13,197 bases of DNA from CAZUCD01 sp964618855. Lineage in GTDB: Bacteria > Sumerlaeota > Sumerlaeia > SLMS01 > JANRJK01. The DNA is taken from assembly GCA_964618855.1 (NCBI GenBank), contig CAZUCD010000104.1:1-13197 (forward strand), read 5' to 3'. The stretch's first letter is position 1; each line of letters starts with the position of its first letter. A model generated the notes under the pieces. The model had not been told where the DNA came from. It worked only from the letters and a program-made list of their open reading frames with translations, and did not search any database. The position numbers and the translations under genes are program-made. Shown here piece by piece: positions 1-9,043 of this stretch.

Positions 1-2134
<2,134 letters not shown>

Positions 2135-2138
2135 TCCC

Positions 2139-2162
2139 GCGCGGGGCCCAACGGCCCCGCGC
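2139..2162 (+). terminator. Strong hairpin just after gyrA stop (terminator-like)
   Basis: A perfect 10-bp inverted repeat, GCGCGGGGCC and GGCCCCGCGC, separated by a 4-base loop CAAC, begins 4 bases after the gyrA stop codon. All stem positions are G or C. No T-tract follows on the plus strand, so it is not a canonical rho-independent terminator. It may act as a U-less terminator, an RNA 3'-end stabiliser or a transcript pause between gyrA and the glycosyltransferase. Confidence 0.5.
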
Positions 2163-2202
2163 ATCCGCCCCAACAACCGGACCCGGGGGTTGATCCGTTC
2201 CG

Positions 2203-3594
2203 ATGCCATCCATCCTTGTCCTGACGACCGAGCCTCCCCCTCTGCCGGGGCTGGCAACGACCGGGGCCGGCCTGCGCGCGTGGGGGCTCGCCAACGGGTT
2301 GCGCAGCGCGGGGTTTGACCGGGTCACGCTCGGCTTCGCTGCGGACGCGGTGCGCGGCACGGGGATGGCGGACCCCGTCGTCCCCTGGGTCCGCCAGGTT
2401 GAGAGGTCCGCGCTTGATGACTTCGTGCGCGATTCAAAGCCGGACGCCATCGTCTTCCAGCATTGGGGGATGATGCGGGACCTGCGCCGGGACCCGGGCT
2501 GCCCCATCGCGGTGGACCTCGCGGGGCCGCACCTGCTCGAGCGCATCCTTTGGGGATCGCGAGATCCGGCCGCGGACCGGCGGGAGAAGATCGCCGCACT
2601 GTCCCGCGCCGACCATGTGGTCTGCAGCGGCCACTTCCAGCGGTGCTATTTCATCCCGTTCCTGGTGGAGGCCGGGTTCGACGCGCGGTCGACCGAACTC
2701 TGCCCCGTCATTCCGTTCTCGCTTTCGCCCGAGCTTCCCGAGATCGAGGCGGACCGCCCCGTGCGGCGGATTTTCTTCGGAGGGATGTTCCTGCCGTGGC
2801 AGGATCCCGCCGGGGCGATCGAGCGCGCCCTGCGCGTCGTGGCGCAGCATGCGGACGCGGGGCTCGTGTTCGTAGGCGGGCCGCACCCGTCGATGGACGT
2901 GAGCGAGGGGCGCTTCGACGCACTCGTCGAGCGGCTGTCGAAGGAGGCGCGCGTGGAACGCCACGGTGTGCTCCCGTTCGACAGGATGCTGGCCCTGATG
3001 CGAGGATGCGGACTCGCACTCGACCTGATGCCGCAGAACGCGGAGCGCCTTCTTGCCTTTCCGACGCGCACCGTGACGTGCATGTGGTCGGGGCTGCCGG
3101 TGCTGCACAACAACTACGATGAGCTGGCGAGGCCAATCGAGTCGGCGAAGGCGGGATGGGTCTTCGCCCCGGGGGAACTCGACCTCTTCGAGGCGTCCCT
3201 CTCGCGGCTGATGCGCTCGCAGGCGGAGATCCAACGCCGCGCCGAGAACGCGCAGCGCCTCGTGCGCGCGGAGTACACGTGGGACCGCACGATCGGCCCG
3301 CTCGCCGACTGGTGCCGCAACCCGGCGCGGAGGATCCGGGCCGCGGTGGTGCAGGTGGCGGCGGGGTTGGCCATGCCGCCGGAGTCGCCGCTGACGGATG
3401 CCGCGCCGCACCCGGTGCGCCCGAGGAAGCGCGAGCGCGTCGGATACTCGCCCCGCGTGGCCGTGACTGGTCCGAACCGGCACGCGTGGCTGCTCAGCCC
3501 GATCGTCTTCCTGCTCGCGCTTCCGATCAGCATGATGCTTGTGGCGATCTTCGCGCTGGGCGAGCTCGTCCGGCGCGTCGCCACGCGCAGGTAG
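2203..3594 (+). CDS. GT-B type glycosyltransferase with C-terminal membrane segment
   Basis: Predicted to transfer a sugar from a nucleotide-sugar donor; donor and acceptor are unknown. The N-terminus (ILVLTTEPPPLPGLATTGAG then LRAWGLANGL) has the look of a GT-B N-domain acceptor loop. A second Rossmann-like half begins near residue 188 (RRIFFGGMFLPWQDP), followed by LVFVGG and the segment VLPFDRMLALMRGCGLAL (about 255-275), where family 1/4 enzymes bind the donor. FPTRTVTCMWSGLPVLHNN (about 285-305) fits the usual C-domain pattern. After about residue 370 a Pro/Arg-rich linker leads to one clear hydrophobic segment at about 430-452 and a basic end, suggesting inner-membrane anchoring with the catalytic part in the cytoplasm. 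The 463 residues exceed a typical family-4 enzyme by this anchor. No good Shine-Dalgarno precedes the ATG. The HAD gene follows after 6 bp, so the two are probably cotranscribed. Not assignable to a specific GT family from sequence alone. Confidence 0.8.
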   Translation: MPSILVLTTEPPPLPGLATTGAGLRAWGLANGLRSAGFDRVTLGFAADAVRGTGMADPVVPWVRQVERSALDDFVRDSKPDAIVFQHWGMMRDLRRDPGCPIAVDLAGPHLLERILWGSRDPAADRREKIAALSRADHVVCSGHFQRCYFIPFLVEAGFDARSTELCPVIPFSLSPELPEIEADRPVRRIFFGGMFLPWQDPAGAIERALRVVAQHADAGLVFVGGPHPSMDVSEGRFDALVERLSKEARVERHGVLPFDRMLALMRGCGLALDLMPQNAERLLAFPTRTVTCMWSGLPVLHNNYDELARPIESAKAGWVFAPGELDLFEASLSRLMRSQAEIQRRAENAQRLVRAEYTWDRTIGPLADWCRNPARRIRAAVVQVAAGLAMPPESPLTDAAPHPVRPRKRERVGYSPRVAVTGPNRHAWLLSPIVFLLALPISMMLVAIFALGELVRRVATRR

Positions 3595-3600
3595 CATCCC

Positions 3601-4332
3601 ATGCCGGTTCCCTACGCGACATTTCGGGAGGGCGTGGACACGCTGTTCCTGGACCTGGACGACACCGTCTGGGAAAACAACATATACTTCCTGCAGACGC
3701 TCGCCTGGCTCTGTCACGTCGGCCGGCGCGCGGGGCTGACCGACCGCGCCACGAGGCGCATCCTCGATTCGCGCGAGGAACGCAACATCCCGCGCCTTGG
3801 CTACAGCTACGGGTCGTACGAGCACTCCTTCCTGGAGGCCCTGGCCATCGTCGTGCGCATCGGAGGCCTGGAGGGCGAGGGCGCGGGCCTGCGCGCGCGG
3901 GCAAAGCGCTGGACGCACTTCCTGCGCACCCACCCCATCGTGCTGCTCGAAGGCGTGGGGGAGGCCCTGCCGCGCCTGCGCAGGGACTTCCGCGTCGTGG
4001 CCGTCACGAAGGGAAACCACCACGACCAAATGTCGAAGGTCCACCGCTCCGGCCTGCTCGACCACTTCCATGATGTTCAGGTGGTCCCGCGAAAGAACAC
4101 CGGGGACTACCGCCGCGTCCTGGAGAGGCACGGACTCTCCCCCGACCGCGCGGTGATGATCGGCAACGCCCCCCGCAGCGACATCAACGGCGCCAAGCGG
4201 GCGGGCCTACGTACGATCTACGTACCGCACCCGAGCACGTGGCACCACGAAATCGAGCCCATCGCGAACGATGGGCCCGAAACGCTCGTGGCGAGGGACT
4301 TCCACGACGTGCTGGAGATATTCGGGCTGTAG
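3601..4332 (+). CDS. HAD-superfamily hydrolase (phosphatase-like)
   Basis: Predicted Mg-dependent phosphohydrolase of the haloacid dehalogenase superfamily; the substrate is not identifiable. Motif I is DLDDT at residues 18-22, with nucleophile D18 and general acid/base D20. Motif II is the threonine in VVAVTKGN (T136). Motif III is K165 in PRKNTGDY. Motif IV is GNAPRSDINGA at 188-198, with D194 the likely metal ligand. The GN...SDIN form of motif IV and the TKG of motif II belong to a known HAD subgroup, so the enzyme looks intact. A helical cap (about 30-120) sits between motifs I and II, as in subfamily I. Length 243 residues is normal. It starts 6 bp after the glycosyltransferase stop, so the pair may act on one sugar or sugar-phosphate pathway; this is inference from position only. 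There is no signal peptide, so it is cytoplasmic. Confidence 0.88.
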   Translation: MPVPYATFREGVDTLFLDLDDTVWENNIYFLQTLAWLCHVGRRAGLTDRATRRILDSREERNIPRLGYSYGSYEHSFLEALAIVVRIGGLEGEGAGLRARAKRWTHFLRTHPIVLLEGVGEALPRLRRDFRVVAVTKGNHHDQMSKVHRSGLLDHFHDVQVVPRKNTGDYRRVLERHGLSPDRAVMIGNAPRSDINGAKRAGLRTIYVPHPSTWHHEIEPIANDGPETLVARDFHDVLEIFGL

Positions 4333-4350
4333 AGGGCGGAGGCCACCCTC
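4332..4350. terminator. Possible bidirectional terminator hairpin between convergent genes
   Basis: GAGGGCGG and CCACCCTC form an 8-position stem with one C-A mismatch around a 3-base loop AGG. It begins at the last base of the HAD gene stop codon and ends 8 bases before the stop of the convergent membrane glycosyltransferase. Neither strand has a T-tract. The position between converging genes is what suggests a terminator; the structure alone is modest. Confidence 0.3.
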
Positions 4351-4358
4351 CACGTGGG

Positions 4359-5831
4359 TCATGGCTGTGGGGGAACCGGGACTTCCCAGAGGGCAAGGTG
4401 CGGGGACTGCACGCGTGCGCGGGCACCCGGCATCGACTTTGAGACACTGAGGATGTCTTGATTCCGCTCGCTGGGATCTTGTTCCCATCCCACGATCCAA
4501 AACCGCTGCACCTCGGGAGTAAGGCTAACCGGGTGCACGGGCGCAGGCAGACTGGATCTCGTTCCACCGTTCACCCTGTACGACTCCACCTGCCACGTGG
4601 GTAGGAACATGAGCGCGTCACCACTCCTCCACTCCGAGTCGATCACCCGGACCGCACCCCTCCAGTCAAAGTCCTGCAGGCGCGCCTTGTAGTTTAGGAT
4701 CGCTGCTCCGCCCGCAGGGACGAAGAGGATGACAAGCACCGGGGCTGCGATGATTCGCCAACTGTCGCGAAGGAGAGCAAACCCATGCTCCAGGCTCCAT
4801 GCGACCAGCAGGATGTAGGGGGGGAGTGCCACCACGGTGTAGCGATCTCGCAGGAAGATTGGATCGAGGACGTGGGACGCCGCGAAAGGGACAGCCACCG
4901 AACCGAGCACAATTCCCAGCAGTGCAGCGGGCCAGAAACCAGCCGGGCAGGCATTTGGCGCGCCGCGACTCCCGCCTCGCTGCCAGGCGAGAAGGACTAT
5001 CAATGGGATCGCAATGATGAGCACACCATGCGCGCCCGCCACCAATGCGGTTGTGGTGTTGAAGGGTCCCACCACACAGGTCACAACAAAGGCTGACCAC
5101 AACTCCCCCAGAGCGGGGACCGGGATGTATGACGTGTGGCCGAGGGATGATTGGTGGAGGAAGAGCGGGAGGTAGGCCAAACTGGCGAGCCCCGACGTGG
5201 CATGCGCAGCCACGAATCCGCACAAGCGGTTGCGACCTTCACTCATCCGCAGTGCCCAGGCAGCGGGGATCACCCCCGCGACCAGGAAGGCGAAGTAGTA
5301 GTGGATGGAGAAGCCAACTGCGGCCATGATGGACACGACCATCCAGTCCCGTGTTCGGGATTTTTCCACGGCCGCGGCCAGACAGGCCAGGTACGCGGCG
5401 GAAGCCGCGAACAGCAGGCCATAGTGCCGGGCTTGCTGCGCATGCCAAAGCGCCAGGGGGGAGCAGGCGCACACCAGCGCGACGGCGGCTCCTACTGCGC
5501 GGGACAGGCCCATCCGGAGTGCTGCGATGTGAACGAGCGCGACACCAACGGCCCCGGAGAGCGCGGAGAAGAGTCGCAGGGACTCGTGGCTCCTCCCGAA
5601 GAGCTCGGCCCAGACACGGATGATCGCGAAGTAAAGCGGCGGACTCGTCTCGACCTCCCGGACGTGCTTCCACAGGGGCGAGTCGAGTGACCTGAGAGTC
5701 ACGACTTCGTCTATGTAGAAGCTCTCCTGCCCGATTCCGTGGACGCGGAGCGCAAGCGCCGCAAGGAAGACGCCAGCGGCCAATCCGAATCCTGCCTTCC
5801 CAGGCATGGGCTTGGATGGTGCGGCGTCCAT
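4359..5831 (-). CDS. Multi-pass membrane glycosyltransferase, GT39/ArnT (PMT_2-like)
   Basis: Predicted integral-membrane enzyme transferring a sugar from a polyprenyl-phosphate carrier on the outer face of the inner membrane. The frame extends upstream to 6320, but that stretch is antisense-like low-complexity sequence over the HutX-like gene. The start taken is the ATG at 5829-5831 (MDAAPSKPMPG), with AAGGA about 10 bases upstream, giving 490 residues. The first membrane helix (about 14-32) leads to YIDEVVTL, with the acidic pair D41-E42 where GT39/GT83 enzymes carry their catalytic Asp/Glu. It is followed by TSPPLYFAIIRVW, the typical SPPLY element. About ten further hydrophobic segments follow, then a soluble C-terminal part. 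It lies 29 bp below the HutX-like gene on the same strand. Base composition looks lower in GC than in flanking genes. The sugar and acceptor are unknown. Confidence 0.85.
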   Translation of the reverse strand: MDAAPSKPMPGKAGFGLAAGVFLAALALRVHGIGQESFYIDEVVTLRSLDSPLWKHVREVETSPPLYFAIIRVWAELFGRSHESLRLFSALSGAVGVALVHIAALRMGLSRAVGAAVALVCACSPLALWHAQQARHYGLLFAASAAYLACLAAAVEKSRTRDWMVVSIMAAVGFSIHYYFAFLVAGVIPAAWALRMSEGRNRLCGFVAAHATSGLASLAYLPLFLHQSSLGHTSYIPVPALGELWSAFVVTCVVGPFNTTTALVAGAHGVLIIAIPLIVLLAWQRGGSRGAPNACPAGFWPAALLGIVLGSVAVPFAASHVLDPIFLRDRYTVVALPPYILLVAWSLEHGFALLRDSWRIIAAPVLVILFVPAGGAAILNYKARLQDFDWRGAVRVIDSEWRSGDALMFLPTWQVESYRVNGGTRSSLPAPVHPVSLTPEVQRFWIVGWEQDPSERNQDILSVSKSMPGARARVQSPHLALWEVPVPPQP

Positions 5832-5860
5832 CGGAGGGAAGTCCTTCGGACGCCGGGCAA

Positions 5861-6394
5861 TCAGGCCCTGAACCGCGCCCGGATTTCCTCCCACTTGGCG
5901 ATGACGGACTCGACGTCGGGGGAGTCCGTGACCGACTTGTAGAGGAAGACCTTGAACGCGGCGGTGCCGCGCTCCGTGTAGAACTGGATCGAATAGGTGA
6001 TCTGGCCGTCCTGGTGGCTCGGCTTGATCATGGCGAACACGCCCTTCAGCGTCATGTGCCGGATGTGCATGTCGAGCGTCTTGGTCTGCACGTTGAAGAA
6101 GGGGCCCGTGAGCGAGAAGTTGCCGAACTCGCCGTAGGCCTCCAACGTGCAGCCCTCGTTCGAGGCGATGACGTGGACGCGTCCCAGCGACTCGAGCGAC
6201 TTGATGATGTCGATGACGCGGCCGGCATCGAGGGGCGTGACGGCGTCCCCCGGATAGTTCCTGAGGACCTCGGCCTCCGGAACGCCGATCGAGCGCGCGA
6301 TGACGGGCGTCATCTCCCACGGGCTCTTCGCGAGGATCTCCGAGATGCGGGCGGTGATCTCCGCCGGGGCGGGTGCGGGTGCGGTGCTCATCAT
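5861..6394 (-). CDS. HutX/ChuX-family heme utilisation carrier homologue
   Basis: Family members (ChuX, HutX, HugX) are cytosolic heme-binding proteins that hand heme to degrading enzymes after import. The core matches well: GRVHVIASNEG, YGEFGNFSLTGPFFN, then LDMHIRHMTLKGVFAMIKP and FYTERGTAAFKVFL, aligning with ChuX segments such as HIRAENCTHIALIE and GSAMFKIFLGRD. The N-terminal helical part (ITARISEILAKSP to EAEVLRNYPGD) also fits. The ATG at 6394 is preferred because AGGAG lies 8 bases upstream, giving 177 residues, normal for the family; ATG 6391 is equally possible. A longer frame from 6427 would overlap the previous stop as ATGA but adds a Pro/Ala-rich stretch unlike the family. It sits between a secreted protein gene (stop 29 bp upstream) and a membrane glycosyltransferase. 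No heme receptor, ABC importer or heme oxygenase is in the window. Heme binding is inferred from family only. Confidence 0.85.
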   Translation of the reverse strand: MMSTAPAPAPAEITARISEILAKSPWEMTPVIARSIGVPEAEVLRNYPGDAVTPLDAGRVIDIIKSLESLGRVHVIASNEGCTLEAYGEFGNFSLTGPFFNVQTKTLDMHIRHMTLKGVFAMIKPSHQDGQITYSIQFYTERGTAAFKVFLYKSVTDSPDVESVIAKWEEIRARFRA

Positions 6395-6423
6395 GGGTGG
6401 TGCTCCTGGGTGCGCTGGGGCGT

Positions 6424-7329
6424 TCATTCGTAGAGTGACCAGTTCCCCGCCGCGGAGGGAAGGGTGAAGTTCTCCAGGACCATGTAGGGTCCGGGGATCG
6501 TCGGGGCCGCGTCCTTGGTGGAGAGCACGGGGATCGTGTCGTTGATGGTCATCGGGGGTGGCTCGGCGGTGCTGCAGACGACGAACTCGACGCCCCCGCT
6601 CACGAGGCCCTCCTGGATGAATGCCCTGACGCGGGGATTCGAGACATCGAGCGTGAACGTGATCGGGAAGGCTGCGGTCGCCGCCACGCCGGGGGTGTAC
6701 TCACCAGCCGCAGTTCCGTACTCCGGAAGGCCAAGCCCCCAGGGCACGGCGTCGATGTTGTTGGCCTCGCTCTGTTCCGCGGCGCCCGCGTCGATGTTGA
6801 GCGGGTGCGGGTTCCTGCGCTGCCCGGGAGGCGTGACGAGGCCGCTCGACTGTCCCTGGAAGGCCGTGGTCTCGACCCATGTGTCGATGGTGAGTGGAGC
6901 CGCCGCAGCATCCACGCCCATGCCGAAAATCTCGAGGCGGAACGGCCGCCCGGCGGAGTTCGTCGCCGGAGTCCGCGTGTCCCACGTGTATGTCCCGGGG
7001 GCGTGGTGGATGACGACCTTGGCGCCCGTGAACCCGTACCTGTCCGGATCGCCGTTGGCGGGAACGTAGTTGGGATCGCCGGGGGTGGTCGTGTTGCGGA
7101 AACGCAGGAGCATCTGTCCGTCGCGGTAGTCGAAGCCGGACGCGAGCGGCGCGGAGAAGACCGACGCGGTCGTACGTGTTGCTGGTGAGGGGGAGAACGC
7201 GAAGGGGTAGCTCCACCTGTCATCGGAGCACGTGAGGATGCGGTCGGCGGCGGCGGCACTCGAGGCCTGGGCGGCAAGGAACGCGGCTGCGCCCAAGGCG
7301 GCGAGGCTTCGGAGGGAACATGGTATCAT
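6424..7329 (-). CDS. Secreted protein, second of a paralogous pair ending in WSLYE
   Basis: Function unknown; predicted to be exported. Residues 1-28 form a Sec signal peptide (short start, hydrophobic run LAALGAAAFLAAQ, then small residues before D29). The mature part contains MLLRF, GAKVVIHHAP, FRLEIFGMG and DTWVETTAFQG, then FTLDVSNPRVRAFIQEGLVSG and VEFVVCS. That order resembles the DNRLRE/CBM96-type beta-sandwich pattern (strand, strand, W-x-E-x-x-x-W-like, D-V-T-like, exposed G), which is my inference. It aligns with the neighbour at 7385-8200 through the PW-G, Y-TPG, FPI-F-L-V-NP segments and the last five residues WSLYE. The start ATG at 7329 has AGGAG about 12 bases upstream, somewhat far. 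It lies 55 bp below its paralogue and 29 bp above the HutX-like gene, in one apparent operon. It has two cysteines after the signal peptide. Length 301 residues. Confidence 0.82.
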   Translation of the reverse strand: MIPCSLRSLAALGAAAFLAAQASSAAAADRILTCSDDRWSYPFAFSPSPATRTTASVFSAPLASGFDYRDGQMLLRFRNTTTPGDPNYVPANGDPDRYGFTGAKVVIHHAPGTYTWDTRTPATNSAGRPFRLEIFGMGVDAAAAPLTIDTWVETTAFQGQSSGLVTPPGQRRNPHPLNIDAGAAEQSEANNIDAVPWGLGLPEYGTAAGEYTPGVAATAAFPITFTLDVSNPRVRAFIQEGLVSGGVEFVVCSTAEPPPMTINDTIPVLSTKDAAPTIPGPYMVLENFTLPSAAGNWSLYE

Positions 7330-7384
7330 CGGTGGATGCTACTCCTGCGGGTGGATTGGAATGCGTGACTGTCGGGTGCGGGGA

Positions 7385-8200
7385 CTACTCGTAGAGGGAC
7401 CAGGCCGACGCGGCCGATATCGGGAGTTCCTCCACGACCAGATGAAGGGTCGGGGCAATTGCGCCCGGGTTGGAGGCGATACCCTCCAGCGTGATGAAGT
7501 TGGGGATGGTGCCGGGTTCCCCCTGAAAATCGGCCTCGAAGGTGGAGCTGATGATCCAGGAGCTGCTGCCGGCTTGCAGGTCGGCGACGAGTTCGGCCTG
7601 GATCACGGGGTTCGCCACGTTGAGGTTGAAGATGATCGGAAACGGGGCGGTCATTGCGCCGGGCGTGTAGCCGACCGGGACGCCCACCGCCCATGGCGTA
7701 TGCCCCAGAACGGTGTTTTGGACGTTCGCGTCGGTCGCAAGGTCGCGTGGGAATGGGTCGCGCGGCAGCGTCGTGTCGTTGTTCCCGCCAATGAAGGGCT
7801 GCGTGCCGTTCCACGTCGCTTCATTGTACGTCGGCCCATAGCCTGAGGCGAAGAGTTCGATTTCCTCGGCTCCGCCGTAGCCATTGGTCCCCCCGGTCAC
7901 CCAGTTGGAGGCCGCGATGTCATGATACTGTACTGTGGCCTGGTTCACGCGGAAGGCCGGGGAGAACCCGACGGGCAGCTCCGGGCGGAGGACGACGACG
8001 CCGACGGCGTCGCGGCGGTCGCCGCCGGGGAAGCTCGGCGGAATCACAAAGGGCGGCGCGAGCTGCCTGCCCGCGGGATTGATCGCATTGAAGTAGTGCC
8101 ACACGTCGATGGAGGCGGGCACATCCAGCGTGATGGTCTCCGCACGGACGGTCGAAGACAGGAGCAGGAAGGCCAGCAGGGTGGCGGGACGGCGCATCAT
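7385..8200 (-). CDS. Secreted protein, first of a paralogous pair ending in WSLYE
   Basis: Function unknown; predicted to be exported. The gene starts at ATGATG (8200 or 8197), overlapping the pseudopilin stop as ATGA, with GAGG just upstream; the longer frame to 8815 is a shadow of the pseudopilin. Residues 1-20 form a signal peptide (MMRRP, LLAFLLLSS, then VRA before E21). The mature body contains VGVVVLRPELP, ATVQYHDIA, EEIELFASGYG and YNEATWNGTQPF, then IIFNLNVANPVIQAELVADLQAG and WIISST. The W/E-x-x-x-W and N-V-x-NP steps recall DNRLRE/CBM96-like beta-sandwiches, by inference. The last five residues WSLYE are identical to those of the downstream paralogue, and the PFPI-F-L-V-NP stretch is shared. 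Translational overlap with the pseudopilin suggests linked production, perhaps a pseudopilus-associated or co-secreted protein. There are no cysteines in the mature part. Length 271 residues. Confidence 0.82.
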   Translation of the reverse strand: MMRRPATLLAFLLLSSTVRAETITLDVPASIDVWHYFNAINPAGRQLAPPFVIPPSFPGGDRRDAVGVVVLRPELPVGFSPAFRVNQATVQYHDIAASNWVTGGTNGYGGAEEIELFASGYGPTYNEATWNGTQPFIGGNNDTTLPRDPFPRDLATDANVQNTVLGHTPWAVGVPVGYTPGAMTAPFPIIFNLNVANPVIQAELVADLQAGSSSWIISSTFEADFQGEPGTIPNFITLEGIASNPGAIAPTLHLVVEELPISAASAWSLYE

Positions 8201-8826
8201 TGCCTCGAATCGATCGCAGGGATGACGCGGGGAATGCGCCCGCCGCGGAGGAAAATCTCCCCGGGCGAGACCACCCCGTTCGTCGGGTCGTAGATGAAGT
8301 CGAGGTACGCGTTCGACACGATGAAGGTCTCCGCGAAGGGCCAGTACGGGAAGTGAATGCGAAGGTCGGGACCGGCGCTGGTCAGTGCCCAGCCCTGGCG
8401 GGTGAGCGAGTTTGGGTCGCCGATGCCGACGCCGACGAGCGCGTTGCCCGTGTTGTAGACGTACGCCGCTCCGGTCGAATCCTCGATGGAGCCGATGCCG
8501 TAGAGCGTTTCCGCACGCCGCACGAAGGGGTCCGCTGGGATCGACGTCAGGTAGGAAATCGGCGTCGTCACCTGGTGCAGGCGCGCGCGCAGATCCACAA
8601 AGGTCTCCGGCACGTAGGGGTAGCTGTTGTTGTCGAGGTGGTAGGCCTCGAGGGAGAGGGCTATGGAGCGCATGTCGGCGCGAACTCGGGCGACCTTGGA
8701 ACGGGTCTGCGACTCGAGGAAGTTCGGGACTGCAATCGCCGCCAGGATGGCAATGATCGCGACGACGATGAGGAGTTCTATGAGGGTGAAGCCTCGTACC
8801 GGTGCAGAGGCGCATCCGAAGGACAC
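8197..8826 (-). CDS. Type II secretion GspG-like pseudopilin
   Basis: Predicted pilin-like subunit, processed by a prepilin peptidase and assembled into a periplasmic pseudopilus. With the GTG start at 8826 the leader is 12 residues ending in R-G, cleaved before F13. It is followed by FTLIELLIVVAIIAILAAIAVP, with the signature Glu at mature position 5 (E17) and the hydrophobic N-terminal helix. NFLESQTRSKVARVRADMR and LSLEAYHLDNNSYP are typical of major pseudopilins. The C-terminal part has YLTSIPADPF, SAGPDL and YDPTNGVVSPGEI, matching a large GspG-like group from PVC and related phyla. The frame is open to a TTG at 8940, but that start has no ribosome site and gives an overlong leader; a candidate promoter at 8856-8883 also favours GTG. 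The stop overlaps the next start (ATGA). No other secretion gene is in the window, so the assembly system is elsewhere. 209 residues. Confidence 0.9.
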   Translation of the reverse strand: MSFGCASAPVRGFTLIELLIVVAIIAILAAIAVPNFLESQTRSKVARVRADMRSIALSLEAYHLDNNSYPYVPETFVDLRARLHQVTTPISYLTSIPADPFVRRAETLYGIGSIEDSTGAAYVYNTGNALVGVGIGDPNSLTRQGWALTSAGPDLRIHFPYWPFAETFIVSNAYLDFIYDPTNGVVSPGEIFLRGGRIPRVIPAIDSRQ

Positions 8827-8855
8827 GGACGGTCCACTTTGTGCCTTCGGCTTCG

Positions 8856-8883
8856 ATAATGATAAGTGCCTTTGCAAGTTCAA
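8856..8883 (-). promoter_or_regulatory. Candidate sigma-70-like promoter for the pseudopilin operon
   Basis: On the minus strand TTGAAC (8883-8878) and CATTAT (8861-8856) are separated by 16 bases, each matching four of six positions of the -35 and -10 consensus. Transcription would start near 8849, about 23 bases before the GTG start. The patch is AT-rich in a GC-rich neighbourhood. The match is partial and the lineage's consensus is unknown. Confidence 0.35.
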
Positions 8884-9016
8884 CGGGAGCAAGGTTTCAG
8901 AGGGGATTGTGCCACGGAGGTCGAGTCCTGCGGCGCCCAAATTGTGAAAAAAAGAGCAAACTTCGCGCCGCAGAGTTCATCAGTGTTGAGCGATTCTGGC
9001 GACGTGGCCAAGAGTA

Positions 9017-9043
9017 GCCAAACGACTGTTTGGCATGTCAAAC
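9017..9043. promoter_or_regulatory. Interlocking palindromes, candidate operator
   Basis: GCCAAAC-GACT-GTTTGGC (9017-9034) is a perfect 7-bp inverted repeat with a 4-base spacer. Its right half is also the left half of GTTTGGCATGTCAAAC (9028-9043), a 16-bp palindrome with one mismatched pair. Three GTTTG/CAAAC half-sites thus lie about 11-15 bp apart, as expected for a dimeric regulator. On the minus strand the second palindrome contains TTGACA (9041-9036), a consensus -35, and the first fills the following spacer; the -10 would be a poor TACTCT (9016-9011) at 19 bases. The region is about 190 bp upstream of the pseudopilin start. No regulator gene is in the window. Confidence 0.4.

Noticed and set aside
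2434..4131. A 565-codon open frame on the minus strand
   Set aside because: Antisense to the glycosyltransferase and HAD genes, both of which have clear motifs; composition typical of a shadow.
5832..6320. N-terminal extension of the membrane glycosyltransferase
   Set aside because: The stretch overlaps the HutX-like gene in another frame and is Arg/His-rich; the ATG at 5831 precedes the first membrane helix.
8201..8815. N-terminal extension of the first secreted paralogue
   Set aside because: It overlaps the pseudopilin in another frame; the signal peptide begins at 8200.
8827..8940. Longer pseudopilin from TTG at 8940
   Set aside because: No ribosome site and a 50-residue leader, far too long for a prepilin; it would also cover the candidate promoter.
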